A DNA stretch of 64,000 nucleotides from Rhizobium acidisoli (GTDB lineage Bacteria > Pseudomonadota > Alphaproteobacteria > Rhizobiales > Rhizobiaceae): assembly GCF_002531755.2 (NCBI RefSeq), contig NZ_CP034998.1, positions 1,364,001-1,428,000 on the forward strand, given 5' to 3'. A program made the position numbers and the translations under genes. Below the pieces are notes generated by a model, which saw only the letters and a program-made list of their open reading frames with translations, was not told the DNA's origin and searched no databases. This document shows positions 36,396 through 44,352 of this stretch, piece by piece. Position 1 is the stretch's first letter. Each line of letters begins with the position of its first letter.

Positions 36396-36420
36396 ATCGG
36401 GATCTCCTTCACCCCTTCCA

Positions 36421-36486
36421 AACGACGCGGTCCTGTCCGCGTTCCACCCCCGGGACTTCGGTCTGACAGGCCTCGGACCTAGGTCC
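36421..36486 (-). promoter_or_regulatory. Perfect ECF-type promoter with tandem GGAC-N4-GTCC boxes
   Basis: On the minus strand GGAAC (36445-36441), 16 bases, then CGTT (36424-36421): an exact match to the EcfG/RpoE-type consensus known in alphaproteobacteria. Upstream are GGACTTCGGTCT (36453-36464) and the palindrome GGACCTAGGTCC (36475-36486), centres 22 bp apart. The nearer box is centred 13.5 bp from the GGAAC. It should drive the small membrane gene, kinase and regulator. Confidence 0.7.
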
Positions 36487-36557
36487 GGGCCCCGTAGACG
36501 TCACCAGATTCAGTCATATTTCAGCACTGACTGGTTCGGGGTTCTGGAGATTTGCGA

Positions 36558-37400
36558 GTGACAATTTCTGCTGACATCGAAAACGGCGCTCCCGCCACCT
36601 CTGCCCCACCATTCGATGAAGGTATGGCCGAGCTTTACCAGACCCTCCTGGTGCCGATCCTCTTCGCGCCTTATGCGACCGAGATGGCGATCGCCGCCGA
36701 CCAGTCGAAACCTGGAAGCGTTCTCGAACTCGCTGCGGGGACGGGCGCCTTGACGCGCGCCCTGCGCGCGACGCTTGATCCGCCAACGGAAATTGTTGCC
36801 ACCGACCTCAGCCAGGCGATGATCGACATCGGCGCGCCGACGGTGACGATGTCGCGGACCCACTGGATGCACGCCGATGCGCAAAATCTTCCCTTCGCGC
36901 CGGAGATGTTCGATCTGGTCATCTGCCAGTTCGGCGCAATGTTCTTTCCCGACAAGGTGAAGGCCTATAGCGAGGCAGAAAGAGTGTTGCGCAGCAAAGG
37001 CCGGTTTCTGTTTTCGACGTGGGATTCACTCTCGGTCAACGACTTCGCGAGCTGTGTCGACGAATGCCTGGCAGGTCTCTTCCCATCCGACCCTCCGGAT
37101 TTTCTCCGGCGCTTGCCATACTCCTACTTCGACCCCGGCGCCATCAAGGCGCAGATGTCGTCGGCTGGATTTAAGGCAGTGACCTGCGACCGGCTCGAAT
37201 TGACCTCCGTGGCGGCCAGCGCCCAGGACGTCGCAGCCGCATTCTGCCAGGGCACGCTTCTGCGGGGCGAGATCGAATGGCGGGCGCCGGAACGCATGTC
37301 CGAAATCGTCGATGAGGTGGCCGAGTGCGTGGAAGCGCGGCACGGAACTCGTCCTAGCGGCGGCATGAGCGCCTTGGTCGTCGCCGGTCGTGTCTCGTAG
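36558..37400 (+). CDS. Class I SAM-dependent methyltransferase
   Basis: A 280-residue methyltransferase of the Methyltransf_11/UbiE-like type. Motif I is VLELAAGTGALTRAL, motif II ATDLSQAMID, and post-motif regions ADAQNLPFAPEMFD and LRSKGRFLFSTWDS are clear. Substrate unknown. I start at GTG 36558 with GGAG 8 bases upstream; a TTG two codons earlier is in frame. It is divergent from the small membrane gene across the boxed promoter, so shared control is possible. Confidence 0.88.
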   Translation: MTISADIENGAPATSAPPFDEGMAELYQTLLVPILFAPYATEMAIAADQSKPGSVLELAAGTGALTRALRATLDPPTEIVATDLSQAMIDIGAPTVTMSRTHWMHADAQNLPFAPEMFDLVICQFGAMFFPDKVKAYSEAERVLRSKGRFLFSTWDSLSVNDFASCVDECLAGLFPSDPPDFLRRLPYSYFDPGAIKAQMSSAGFKAVTCDRLELTSVAASAQDVAAAFCQGTLLRGEIEWRAPERMSEIVDEVAECVEARHGTRPSGGMSALVVAGRVS

Positions 37401-37517
37401 TTCCTCGGCCGAGTGCCGGCGCATTAATCATACAATTCCTACAATCATCCTCCCATTTTATAATCATTCTTAATTGGAACATGCTTCACTCGTCCGAAGG
37501 CCGAGGGAATAGCATTC

Positions 37518-38462
37518 ATGTCGACAATTTTTCGAATTCTGATCGCAGCATTGATCTTGCTGCCGACAGCCGTCTTTGCTGATGCCGACGACTGGCGGGT
37601 GGTCAAGGCGACAGATCAGGTGAAGTATACCGTCGACAGGACGAACTGGCAGGACCTGCGCGCCGGCGAGGTGGTTCCCAACCGGGCATGGGTCTCCACA
37701 GGTCCGCGGGGGCGGGTTCAGCTTGCCAGGGGTGTCGAGAGCATCACGTTTCAGCCAAACACGCTTGCCGCCATCTGCACCAACGAATCCGCTGCGATGA
37801 AGACGCAGATCTACCAGCAGGTCGGTTCGCTGGACCTTGAAATCGAGAAGCGGCGCCAGCCGCATACGAGCGTACAGACGCCCTACCTCGCGGCAGTTGT
37901 GAAAGGAACGATCTTTCATGTGACGACCGATAGGACGAAGGCGTCCGTCGCCGTGGATCGCGGCCTGGTCCAGGTCACCTCGTTTGCCAGCGGCCAGCGG
38001 TCGAATGTGGCGCCGGGTCAGAGCGCGACTGTCGACAAGAAAGCCGGCATGACAGTGGCGGGCCGGTTATCCAAGCCCGAGATCACCTCGGTTGCGCCGT
38101 CGGTCGCCCAGATTCCGGCCGTCGGCACCACGAGCCTCGCCGGCGCCACCGCCGAGGCCAAGAGCAGCTCTTCGGCAACGAGCAAGACCACCAACGCGAA
38201 CGACGATGACAGCAGCAGCAACGGCAAAAGCAACGGAAATTCCAGCAGCAACGGCAACAGCGGAAACGGCAATAGCGGCGGCCGTGGCAATTCCGGCGGA
38301 AACGGCAACAACGGCAATGGCAACGGTCATTCCGATGACAGCGGTAACAGTGGGAATGGCAACGGCAATTCCGGCAATGGCAACGGCAACAGCGGCAAGG
38401 GCGATAATAACGGCGGTGGCAAAGGTAACGGCGGCGGAAACGGCAAAGGCAAGGACAAGTGA
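37518..38462 (+). CDS. FecR-domain protein with Asn-Gly-rich tail
   Basis: A 314-residue exported protein. It has a signal peptide (ending TAVFADA, about residue 23), a SH3-like/LysM-like start and a FecR domain (about residues 60-175, GPRGRVQLARGVESITFQPNT ... VVKGTIFHVTTDRTKASVAVDRGLVQVT). A long low-complexity tail follows (about 210-314) of Ser, Asn and Gly ending GGGKGNGGGNGKGKDK. FecR domains of this type pair with CHASE2 sensors in other bacteria. The stop overlaps the CHASE2-EAL start (GTGA), so the two form one operon. Confidence 0.85.
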   Translation: MSTIFRILIAALILLPTAVFADADDWRVVKATDQVKYTVDRTNWQDLRAGEVVPNRAWVSTGPRGRVQLARGVESITFQPNTLAAICTNESAAMKTQIYQQVGSLDLEIEKRRQPHTSVQTPYLAAVVKGTIFHVTTDRTKASVAVDRGLVQVTSFASGQRSNVAPGQSATVDKKAGMTVAGRLSKPEITSVAPSVAQIPAVGTTSLAGATAEAKSSSSATSKTTNANDDDSSSNGKSNGNSSSNGNSGNGNSGGRGNSGGNGNNGNGNGHSDDSGNSGNGNGNSGNGNGNSGKGDNNGGGKGNGGGNGKGKDK

Positions 38463-41233
38463 GAGATAGAGCCAAGGCGGCTGGGGATCACCTCTCCAAC
38501 GGCATCAGCACGATCACGGTTCGGCTTTTGCTGATCGCCGTCATGCTGGCGCTGCCCATGGCCGGATCCAGTCTCGGCCTCCTGCAGGGGATCAACAACA
38601 GTCTTTTCGCCAAGCGCTTCGAATGGGCGCCTCGCACCGCCACCGGCAACATCGTCTTCGTTGCAATCGACAAGCACTCCCTCGACGCCGTCGGCACATG
38701 GCCCTGGCCGCGGCACATTTACGCGACGCTGCTCGATAAGCTGGTCGCCTCTGGCGCCAAGGACGTCTTCCTCGACGTTGATTTCAGCGCCTTCTCCGGC
38801 ACCGAGGAGGACGAGCGTCTGGCGGCGGCGCTCGCGAGATCCGGAGGAGGGGTCCTTCTGCCGGTGTTCCGGCAGCAGGAGATGGCGTCATCGTCTGAAA
38901 CCGCGGTGACAAGGCCGATCCCGCAGCTCCTGCAGAATGCCTGGCCTGCATTCGCCAATGTCGCGATGGATGCAGACGGGATCGTCCGCCGTTTCGATCT
39001 GGGAAGCCAGCTCGATGGAAACCCCACCCAATCCGCCGCAGCAGCCCTTGGCACGATAGACGGCAGTGCCGGTTCCCGGCTGATCGACTACTCGATAAGG
39101 CCCGACACCGTCCCGACATTCTCCTTGTCCGACGTGCTGAACGGGAGCGTGCCGGCAGAGGCAATCAGAGACCGCTCGGTAGTGGTCGGGGCATCGGCAG
39201 CCGAGCTGAAAGACATTTTCGCCGTTCCCGTCTACGGCGCCATCGCCGGCCCGCTTATTCACGTGCTCGCGGCCGAGACGCTGCTCCAGAACCGTTTCCT
39301 CAGGATGGTCGATGAGGTTCCGCTGGAACTCTTGTTTGCGGCCCTGCTGATCGTCGGCGTCATCCGCAGCCGTTCAACCGGCCTTGTCACGATGATGGCG
39401 GTCGCACTGACCATCGTTGCCGTCGGCGAGATCGGCGCATTCCTGCTACAGTGGCGGTACGCGATCCTTGTCGGAACGGCGGTGCCGTGGTTGACGCTGC
39501 TGCTTGCGTGGATGCTCGCCCTGAACGAGCGTGTCGACCTCGGCCGAATGCTTGTCGCCATCGCCAATACCGAGGCTCGAAACACCCGACGCCTGATGAG
39601 AAGGATCATCGCCGACAGTTCGGACGGTGTCGTCGCATTCGACAGCGATCTGAGGATCGTCGAGGCGAGCGAATCCGCAAAGGCGGTGCTGCGAGCCGAG
39701 ATCGGCGCCTCCCTTCTCGCCAGCACCGACGCCGCCATCATCGACCTCGTGCGCAGGCTGGTTTCAGAGCGCGACGCCGAACCGGGTAGGGTGCACACGG
39801 CCCTTGTCGACTTCGCAGGCAAAAGGGGTTCGCAGGCGACGCATTACGAGGCATCAGTCACGATTTCGCCCATTGAACAGCCGAATGCGCATCCGGCCGC
39901 GGCGCGGTCGCGATTTGCCGGTTGCCTCATCATCCGGGACATCACCGCGCGATACGACTATGAAGAACGGTTGAAGACTCTGTCCGAGCTGGACGAACTC
40001 ACCGGACTGCTCAATCGCCGGGAATTTGCATATCGGCTGGCAACCCTCGAGGGCGATATCCTCGTCTCCGTGCTGGATATCGAACGTTTCTCCTCGCTTT
40101 GCGCCACGCTTGGGCGCGACGTCGGCGACGAACTCCTGAAAGCCGTCGCGTCAAGACTCGGTGATGCATTCGCCGGGCATTTGCTGGCAAGACTGGACCG
40201 TGACCATTTTGGCATCGCCACTTCGATGACGGACGCACGTCCGATTGAGGATTTTGCCAATGGTCTTTTGGCGCTGTTCGAGGAGCCTCTGCAGCTCCGC
40301 GGTTCGGCCGTGCCGATCTCGGTCCACGTCGGAATAGCCAGCTCGGAAGATGCCGCCCCCGGCGCGCTCCTGAACGCCGCCGAATCCGCGCTTGATGCTG
40401 CCAAGGCCCTGGCCGGCCGGCGATGGTCTTCTTTCGATCCTTCCGCTGCCGTTCGCCAGGCCCGGTCACGCCGGCTGGAACGGGACATGCGCGATGCTTT
40501 CCGGGACCGGCAGTTCTTCCTGCTGTTCCAGCCGCAGATCGAATTTGCGAGTGGGCGCCTTTTAGGTGCCGAAGCCCTGATCCGATGGAACCATCCCGAG
40601 TTCGGTTTGATATCGCCGGCCGAATTCATCCCGATTGCCGAATCCTCCGGCTTGATCTGCGAGATCGGCCGCTGGACGCTGTTCGAGGCCTGCACCGAAG
40701 CGGCCGCCTGGCCCGGTGAACTCGGCGTCGCCGTCAACGTCTCGGCACTTCAGTTCGAGCAGTCCGACATCGAGGCCGATGTGAGGGAGGCCTTGTCAAA
40801 CAGCGGGCTTCCTCCTTCCCGCCTGTGCCTCGAGCTGACGGAGTCGGCTTTCCTCGGCCAAGGCGGAGCCGTGATCGCAAAGATGCGCGCGCTTCGCGAA
40901 GCAGGGGTCGTCATTGCCTTGGACGACTTCGGCACCGGCTATTCCTCGATGAGCTACCTTGCCGATCTTCCACTCGACAAGCTTAAGATCGACCAGTCCT
41001 TCGTCCGGCGAATGAACGGAAGTCCGACTGTATTGGAGATCGTCCGCGCCATCATTTCGTTGGCGCACGGCTTGAACCTGCAGGTCGTCGGCGAAGGTGT
41101 TGAAACCGAGCTGGAGGCCGAAGCGTTGCAACGGCTCGGATGCGAGACGGGGCAGGGCTATCTCTTCGGGAGGCCGGACGAGGCTCTACGCATGCTTTCC
41201 AAATGGAATGTCCAGACACGTCTATCGGCCTGA
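38459..41233 (+). CDS. CHASE2-PAS-GGDEF-EAL protein, probable c-di-GMP phosphodiesterase
   Basis: A 924-residue membrane signalling protein. It has an N-terminal helix, a periplasmic CHASE2 domain (about 40-280, FVAIDKHSLDAVGTWPWPR), three membrane helices (about 285-345), a PAS-like domain (about 360-500), a GGDEF domain (about 500-650) and an EAL domain (about 660-915). The GGDEF signature is degenerate (LDRDHF), so no cyclase activity is expected. The EAL domain keeps GAEALIRW, VNVSALQF, LELTES, DDFGTGYSS and GEGVET, so it should hydrolyse c-di-GMP. GTG start overlaps the FecR stop. The FecR protein may present the CHASE2 signal. Confidence 0.93.
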   Translation: MRDRAKAAGDHLSNGISTITVRLLLIAVMLALPMAGSSLGLLQGINNSLFAKRFEWAPRTATGNIVFVAIDKHSLDAVGTWPWPRHIYATLLDKLVASGAKDVFLDVDFSAFSGTEEDERLAAALARSGGGVLLPVFRQQEMASSSETAVTRPIPQLLQNAWPAFANVAMDADGIVRRFDLGSQLDGNPTQSAAAALGTIDGSAGSRLIDYSIRPDTVPTFSLSDVLNGSVPAEAIRDRSVVVGASAAELKDIFAVPVYGAIAGPLIHVLAAETLLQNRFLRMVDEVPLELLFAALLIVGVIRSRSTGLVTMMAVALTIVAVGEIGAFLLQWRYAILVGTAVPWLTLLLAWMLALNERVDLGRMLVAIANTEARNTRRLMRRIIADSSDGVVAFDSDLRIVEASESAKAVLRAEIGASLLASTDAAIIDLVRRLVSERDAEPGRVHTALVDFAGKRGSQATHYEASVTISPIEQPNAHPAAARSRFAGCLIIRDITARYDYEERLKTLSELDELTGLLNRREFAYRLATLEGDILVSVLDIERFSSLCATLGRDVGDELLKAVASRLGDAFAGHLLARLDRDHFGIATSMTDARPIEDFANGLLALFEEPLQLRGSAVPISVHVGIASSEDAAPGALLNAAESALDAAKALAGRRWSSFDPSAAVRQARSRRLERDMRDAFRDRQFFLLFQPQIEFASGRLLGAEALIRWNHPEFGLISPAEFIPIAESSGLICEIGRWTLFEACTEAAAWPGELGVAVNVSALQFEQSDIEADVREALSNSGLPPSRLCLELTESAFLGQGGAVIAKMRALREAGVVIALDDFGTGYSSMSYLADLPLDKLKIDQSFVRRMNGSPTVLEIVRAIISLAHGLNLQVVGEGVETELEAEALQRLGCETGQGYLFGRPDEALRMLSKWNVQTRLSA

Positions 41234-41518
41234 CGGCTCGCCGGGTTTGCGCTGTGGGGTCGTAAGTCCGAGGGAAGGTTCGTGGATCGCCCGGATGACA
41301 TGTTTTTCGATCTCGAAACAGGTCTCGTCATATTCTTGCACCAGCTTCGGATCGAACCGTCGTTTGCGAACGGAATCGCGCGCTTCGATTGCCATCTGGT
41401 AGGCCTCGAAGAGCTGGAGCTGCCAAGGATCGCGCGCTTCCATGATCAGCTTCCGCATCTCCGGCAGACGCATCGCCAAGCGCCTGCGGCCCGCCTCCCT
41501 GCGGTTGGATCGTGCCAT
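41222..41518 (-). CDS. Small basic hypothetical protein, 98 residues
   Basis: A 98-residue helical protein rich in Arg (MARSNRREAGRRRLAMR), with no signal. AGGAG lies 10 bases before ATG 41518; the longer frame to 41656 runs through the boxed promoter and is not used. It is tail-to-tail with the CHASE2-EAL gene and overlaps it by 12 bases. No family recognised. Confidence 0.5.
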   Translation of the reverse strand: MARSNRREAGRRRLAMRLPEMRKLIMEARDPWQLQLFEAYQMAIEARDSVRKRRFDPKLVQEYDETCFEIEKHVIRAIHEPSLGLTTPQRKPGEPSGR

Positions 41519-41604
41519 CTCCTTCAGTCTCCTGCCTATGCCGCGTACGACCGGTTCCTTTCCATCCGAAAATAGCGCCGGCAACGGACATTGAAATGCG
41601 CTTA

Positions 41605-41670
41605 GGACCAAAGGCCGGGATCGATCGGACTGAGGTCCGGGGCGTGGAACGACCACGCCGCTAACTGGTT
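41605..41670 (+). promoter_or_regulatory. Tandem GGAC-N4-GTCC boxes with ECF-type promoter for the DUF1236 gene
   Basis: GGACCAAAGGCC at 41605-41616 and GGACTGAGGTCC at 41627-41638, centres 22 bp apart. An ECF-like promoter GGAAC (41646-41650), 16 bases, GGTT (41667-41670) follows, with the nearer box centred 13.5 bp before GGAAC, exactly as in the kinase promoter. The gene at 41719 follows. The boxes are also upstream of the divergent small gene starting at 41518, but no ECF-like promoter points that way. Confidence 0.6.
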
Positions 41671-41718
41671 GGTTTGGCAGCGGTCACCAAGGCCGCTTCA
41701 AAACAGAAGGAGGAAAAT

Positions 41719-42117
41719 ATGCTCTCCAAGCTTATCGTTTGTGCGGCAACTGCCGCGACCCTCATGTCGGGCGTCGCATTCGCCCAGTCCTCGACCGTCA
41801 ATGGTGCGGCCGGCGGCGCGGTTACCGGAGCGATCGTCGGTGGCCCCGTCGGCGCTGCTGTCGGCGGTGTTGCCGGCGCCATCGTCGGCACCGCGATCGA
41901 TCCGCCGCCGCAGAAGGTCGTCACCTATGTCCGCGAGGCTCCGGCCCCATCGGCGCGCGTGGTCGTCAAGGAGAAGGTTGTCGTCGGACAGCCGCTGCCG
42001 GAGACGGTCGTCGTGACGCCTATTCCGGATGATCCGACATATGCCTATGCGGTGGTCAACGATGAACGTGTCATCGTCGAACCGTCTTCTCGCAAGGTTA
42101 TCCAGGTCATCAAGTGA
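41719..42117 (+). CDS. DUF1236 protein with glycine-zipper segment
   Basis: A 132-residue exported protein. It has a signal peptide (MLSKLIVCAATAATLMSGVAFAQ), a glycine-zipper-like segment (AAGGAVTGAIVGGPVGAAVGG) and a C-terminal DUF1236 domain with PDDPTYAYAVVNDERVIVEP. A perfect AAGGAGG precedes ATG 41719. DUF1236 proteins are rhizobial envelope proteins, often stress-induced. It lies directly behind a boxed ECF-type promoter. Confidence 0.8.
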   Translation: MLSKLIVCAATAATLMSGVAFAQSSTVNGAAGGAVTGAIVGGPVGAAVGGVAGAIVGTAIDPPPQKVVTYVREAPAPSARVVVKEKVVVGQPLPETVVVTPIPDDPTYAYAVVNDERVIVEPSSRKVIQVIK

Positions 42118-42127
42118 CTTGACCTCT

Positions 42128-42147
42128 CCGCGGCCCCTCTGCCGCGG
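42128..42147. terminator. 7-bp GC hairpin between the two DUF1236 genes
   Basis: CCGCGGC (42128-42134) and GCCGCGG (42141-42147) form a perfect stem with a 6-base loop, 10 bases after the first DUF1236 stop. No U-run follows, so it is likely partial termination or 3'-end protection. The rest of the gap to 42228 shows nothing else. Confidence 0.4.
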
Positions 42148-42227
42148 CTTACTCCGGAAATCATCGTTTAGAACAGCCGCACGGCGCGCAGCAGCGACGT
42201 CGTGCGGCCAAAATCAGTGAGTTTGTT

Positions 42228-43046
42228 ATGAAGACCAAGATACTCGCCGTCCTGATGACGGCACTTTCGATCGGCGTCTCGCCAATCGGCATCTCAGCCT
42301 CGGCGCAGGATGCACCGATCCTTCCCAAGAAGGGTGCGGCTCAGAACGACCAGTCCAGCGGCGGTGCCGCGCAGCAGCCGGAAGCGGGCGGCGCGGGCGC
42401 ATCGACAGGTCAGGGCACGCAGCAGCCTTCAGGCTCTGACGGAAGCTCGTCGGGCGCATCCTCTGGGACCGCCACCGATGGATCCTCGGGTCAGACGGCA
42501 ACCGAGCCGGGCGCGAAGACGCAGTCCGGAAGCTCTGACAGCTCGAAGACGCCCAAGTCGAAACAGTCCTCGACGGAAAGCCAGAAGCCTGCCGCCAGCC
42601 AGGACTCCCAGACATCCACCGGCACCTCGACCGGTGGCGAAACCCAAAAATCCGGCGATGCCGCGAAGTCTTCCGGCGGTTCGACCGAGACCCAGTCCAA
42701 CAGCAAGACGAACGTCGAGAACAACAACACGTCGGTCGACAGCAACACCAAGAACACCACCAAGACCGAGACCAACAATACGACCAACGTCAACATCTCG
42801 GTCGAGCAGCAGACGGAAATCCGGACTGTCGTGAAGGACGTTCATGTCGAGCCGGTTCGTGAGACGAATTTCACGGTCTCGGTCGGCACGGCCATCCCGA
42901 AGAAGATCAGGCTCGAGCCGCTGCCGCCGCGGATCGTGGAAATCGTTCCGCAGTACAAGGCCTATCGTTTCTTCATCCTCGCCGACGGTCGGATCGTTAT
43001 CGTCGATCCCTCTGCGTTGACGATCGTCTACATCATTTCGGCCTAG
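42228..43046 (+). CDS. DUF1236 protein with long Ser/Gly/Thr-rich low-complexity region
   Basis: A 272-residue exported protein. It has a signal peptide (to about residue 27, ISASAQ), a low-complexity region (residues 40-175, Ser, Gly, Thr, Gln and Asn, with an Asn/Thr-rich end) and a C-terminal DUF1236 domain (about 185-272, ending YRFFILADGRIVIVDP...). It is a paralogue of the DUF1236 gene just upstream with an added disordered spacer, so it probably reaches across the periplasm or coats the surface. The ribosome-binding site is weak. Confidence 0.75.
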   Translation: MKTKILAVLMTALSIGVSPIGISASAQDAPILPKKGAAQNDQSSGGAAQQPEAGGAGASTGQGTQQPSGSDGSSSGASSGTATDGSSGQTATEPGAKTQSGSSDSSKTPKSKQSSTESQKPAASQDSQTSTGTSTGGETQKSGDAAKSSGGSTETQSNSKTNVENNNTSVDSNTKNTTKTETNNTTNVNISVEQQTEIRTVVKDVHVEPVRETNFTVSVGTAIPKKIRLEPLPPRIVEIVPQYKAYRFFILADGRIVIVDPSALTIVYIISA

Positions 43047-43055
43047 CAGCCGGCG

Positions 43056-43078
43056 CCCGGCGGCTTAGCGCCGCCGGG
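43056..43078. terminator. 9-bp perfect GC hairpin
   Basis: CCCGGCGGC (43056-43064) pairs fully with GCCGCCGGG (43070-43078) around the loop TTAGC. It sits in the 46-base gap between the DUF1236 gene and the small membrane gene. With no U-run it may attenuate or protect the transcript rather than terminate it. Confidence 0.45.
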
Positions 43079-43092
43079 ATGAGGAGAGGAAA

Positions 43093-43260
43093 ATGATTTA
43101 TTCCGAAGAGAAATCCACTGGTCTGGCTCTGCCGCTGGTCGTCATCCTGCTGGCGATCGCCGGTATCCTCGCCGTGCTTGTCGTCACCGGCAGCCGACAG
43201 GGCAGCACGGTCAGCCGCGTCTGGGTTCCACAGGTGCAGCAGCAGGGAGCGGGACAATGA
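43093..43260 (+). CDS. Small single-pass membrane protein, 55 residues
   Basis: ATG at 43093 follows GAGGAGAGG. The product starts MIYSEEKSTG, has one membrane helix (LALPLVVILLAIAGILAVLVV) and ends VPQVQQQGAGQ. The stop overlaps the BA14K start as ATGA, so the genes are translationally coupled. No family recognised. It resembles small inner-membrane partners of envelope proteins. Confidence 0.65.
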   Translation: MIYSEEKSTGLALPLVVILLAIAGILAVLVVTGSRQGSTVSRVWVPQVQQQGAGQ

Positions 43261-43838
43261 ATGGCCTCGCATCTGTCGCCTTCGGCATCGTCAGCTCGGT
43301 CGGGGCCTGCATAGCCGTCGCATCCGTTGCCTCCCACGTCGCGGCGGATTCCGAGCCGCATGCCTTACAGAACCTCGCCGAGCCCGATCTTTGGACGACA
43401 GGGCCGGTCAAAGTCGAGCCTCATCAGCAGGGCTATGAACGGATTGCGCCCGTCTATTCCAGCTATGTCACCGAGGCGCCGGCCGTCATGACGGCAAGGG
43501 CGAAGCCGGATCCCATCGGCTCGTCAACCGAACCCTTGGTGCCGCAACCAAAGTTTTCGGCCGAACACCTTGCCTGGTGCGCGCAACGTTACCGCTCCTT
43601 CGATCCTGCGACCAACAGCTATCGATCCTACAGTGGCGAAATCCGCGCCTGCTCTTCGCCGCACCAGCCTGATGTCGCCGCGGCCGATGAAGGCGCGGGC
43701 ACGACAGTCAATGCACAGGCGGCGGCCTGGTGCGCCGCTCGCTACAGGTCGTATCGGCCTGAAGACAATACATATCAGCCGTGGGACGGCCCGCGGCGCA
43801 ATTGCGACGCATCTGTGCTCGTGGCGACGAGCAATTGA
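43257..43838 (+). CDS. BA14K-family protein with two BA14K repeats
   Basis: A 193-residue exported protein with a signal-like hydrophobic N-terminus (residues 5-30). It carries two copies of the BA14K motif: WCAQRYRSFDPATNSYRSYSG near residue 108 and WCAARYRSYRPEDNTYQPWDG near residue 159, each followed by a cysteine. BA14K proteins are envelope proteins first known as a Brucella antigen with lectin-like activity. Two motifs in one protein suggest bivalent binding. Coupled to the small membrane gene upstream. Confidence 0.85.
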   Translation: MNGLASVAFGIVSSVGACIAVASVASHVAADSEPHALQNLAEPDLWTTGPVKVEPHQQGYERIAPVYSSYVTEAPAVMTARAKPDPIGSSTEPLVPQPKFSAEHLAWCAQRYRSFDPATNSYRSYSGEIRACSSPHQPDVAAADEGAGTTVNAQAAAWCAARYRSYRPEDNTYQPWDGPRRNCDASVLVATSN

Positions 43839-43861
43839 GCGTGGCCGCGCCGCGCGATGTT

Positions 43862-43905
43862 GGACCAAAGTCCGTGTTGCAAACGCTACGGTTGTGATAT
43901 CGGTT
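43862..43905 (+). promoter_or_regulatory. Single GGAC-N4-GTCC box with weak ECF-like promoter
   Basis: GGACCAAAGTCC at 43862-43873 is identical to box 1 of the 33.5-kb promoter. It is followed by CAAAC (43880-43884) and GGTT (43902-43905), a degraded match to GGAAC-N16/17-CGTT. It lies upstream of the gene at 43930. Only one box is seen here. Confidence 0.45.
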
Positions 43906-43929
43906 GCGTTGAGGGTCGGAGATCAGGGG

Positions 43930-44244
43930 ATGGCGACGACGCTGGTAACGGAAATCCAGAGGGCGCAGGCAAGGCTCCGGTTCCTGAGCAGGGCGGACCG
44001 GGGCGCCCTTATCGTCCGCATTCTGCGCGAGCTGCAGACCCATCGGCATGAGGTTCTCGGCCATGTGCCGGCCGACCGCTGTGTCTGGATCGACAGGCTC
44101 ATCGCCTCCGTTTCCTCGACGATAGCGGAGATCACCGGCATGCCGGACGCCGAATTCAATCGTGTCCTGAACGAGTTTGAAAAGCTCATGGCGACACTGC
44201 AGGATGTTTCACATGCGGAAACGCAATTGAAGACAATTCATTGA
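43930..44244 (+). CDS. Hypothetical cytoplasmic helical protein, 104 residues
   Basis: A 104-residue all-helical protein (MATTLVTEIQRAQARLRFL...) without signal or membrane segment, with cysteine only in ADRCVW. GGAG is 8 bases before ATG 43930. The longer upstream frame overlaps the BA14K gene and is not used. No family recognised. It is followed by a terminator. Confidence 0.55.
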   Translation: MATTLVTEIQRAQARLRFLSRADRGALIVRILRELQTHRHEVLGHVPADRCVWIDRLIASVSSTIAEITGMPDAEFNRVLNEFEKLMATLQDVSHAETQLKTIH

Positions 44245-44255
44245 AGAGGAATTGC

Positions 44256-44282
44256 CCGCGGTCTTATCGCGGTCTCGTTTTT
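44256..44282 (+). terminator. Rho-independent terminator
   Basis: CCGCG (44256-44260) pairs with CGCGG (44268-44272), followed by TCTCGTTTTT to 44282. It is 11 bases after the stop at 44244. Confidence 0.6.
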
Positions 44283-44352
44283 CCGAGTGAAAATTTAGTC
44301 GCTTCCGGCTGTCCCCCGGAAACAGATCCCGTCGTGCAAGCGTTCTCAGTCC

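Noticed and set aside
36273..36482. Plus-strand frame of 69 codons in the kinase promoter region
   Set aside because: It runs over the boxes and opposite a small gene with a much better ribosome-binding site; no recognisable product.
37476..37500. GGAAC upstream of the FecR gene as another ECF-type promoter
   Set aside because: No CGTT-like -10 at 16-17 bases and no GGAC-N4-GTCC box, so it does not fit the pattern.
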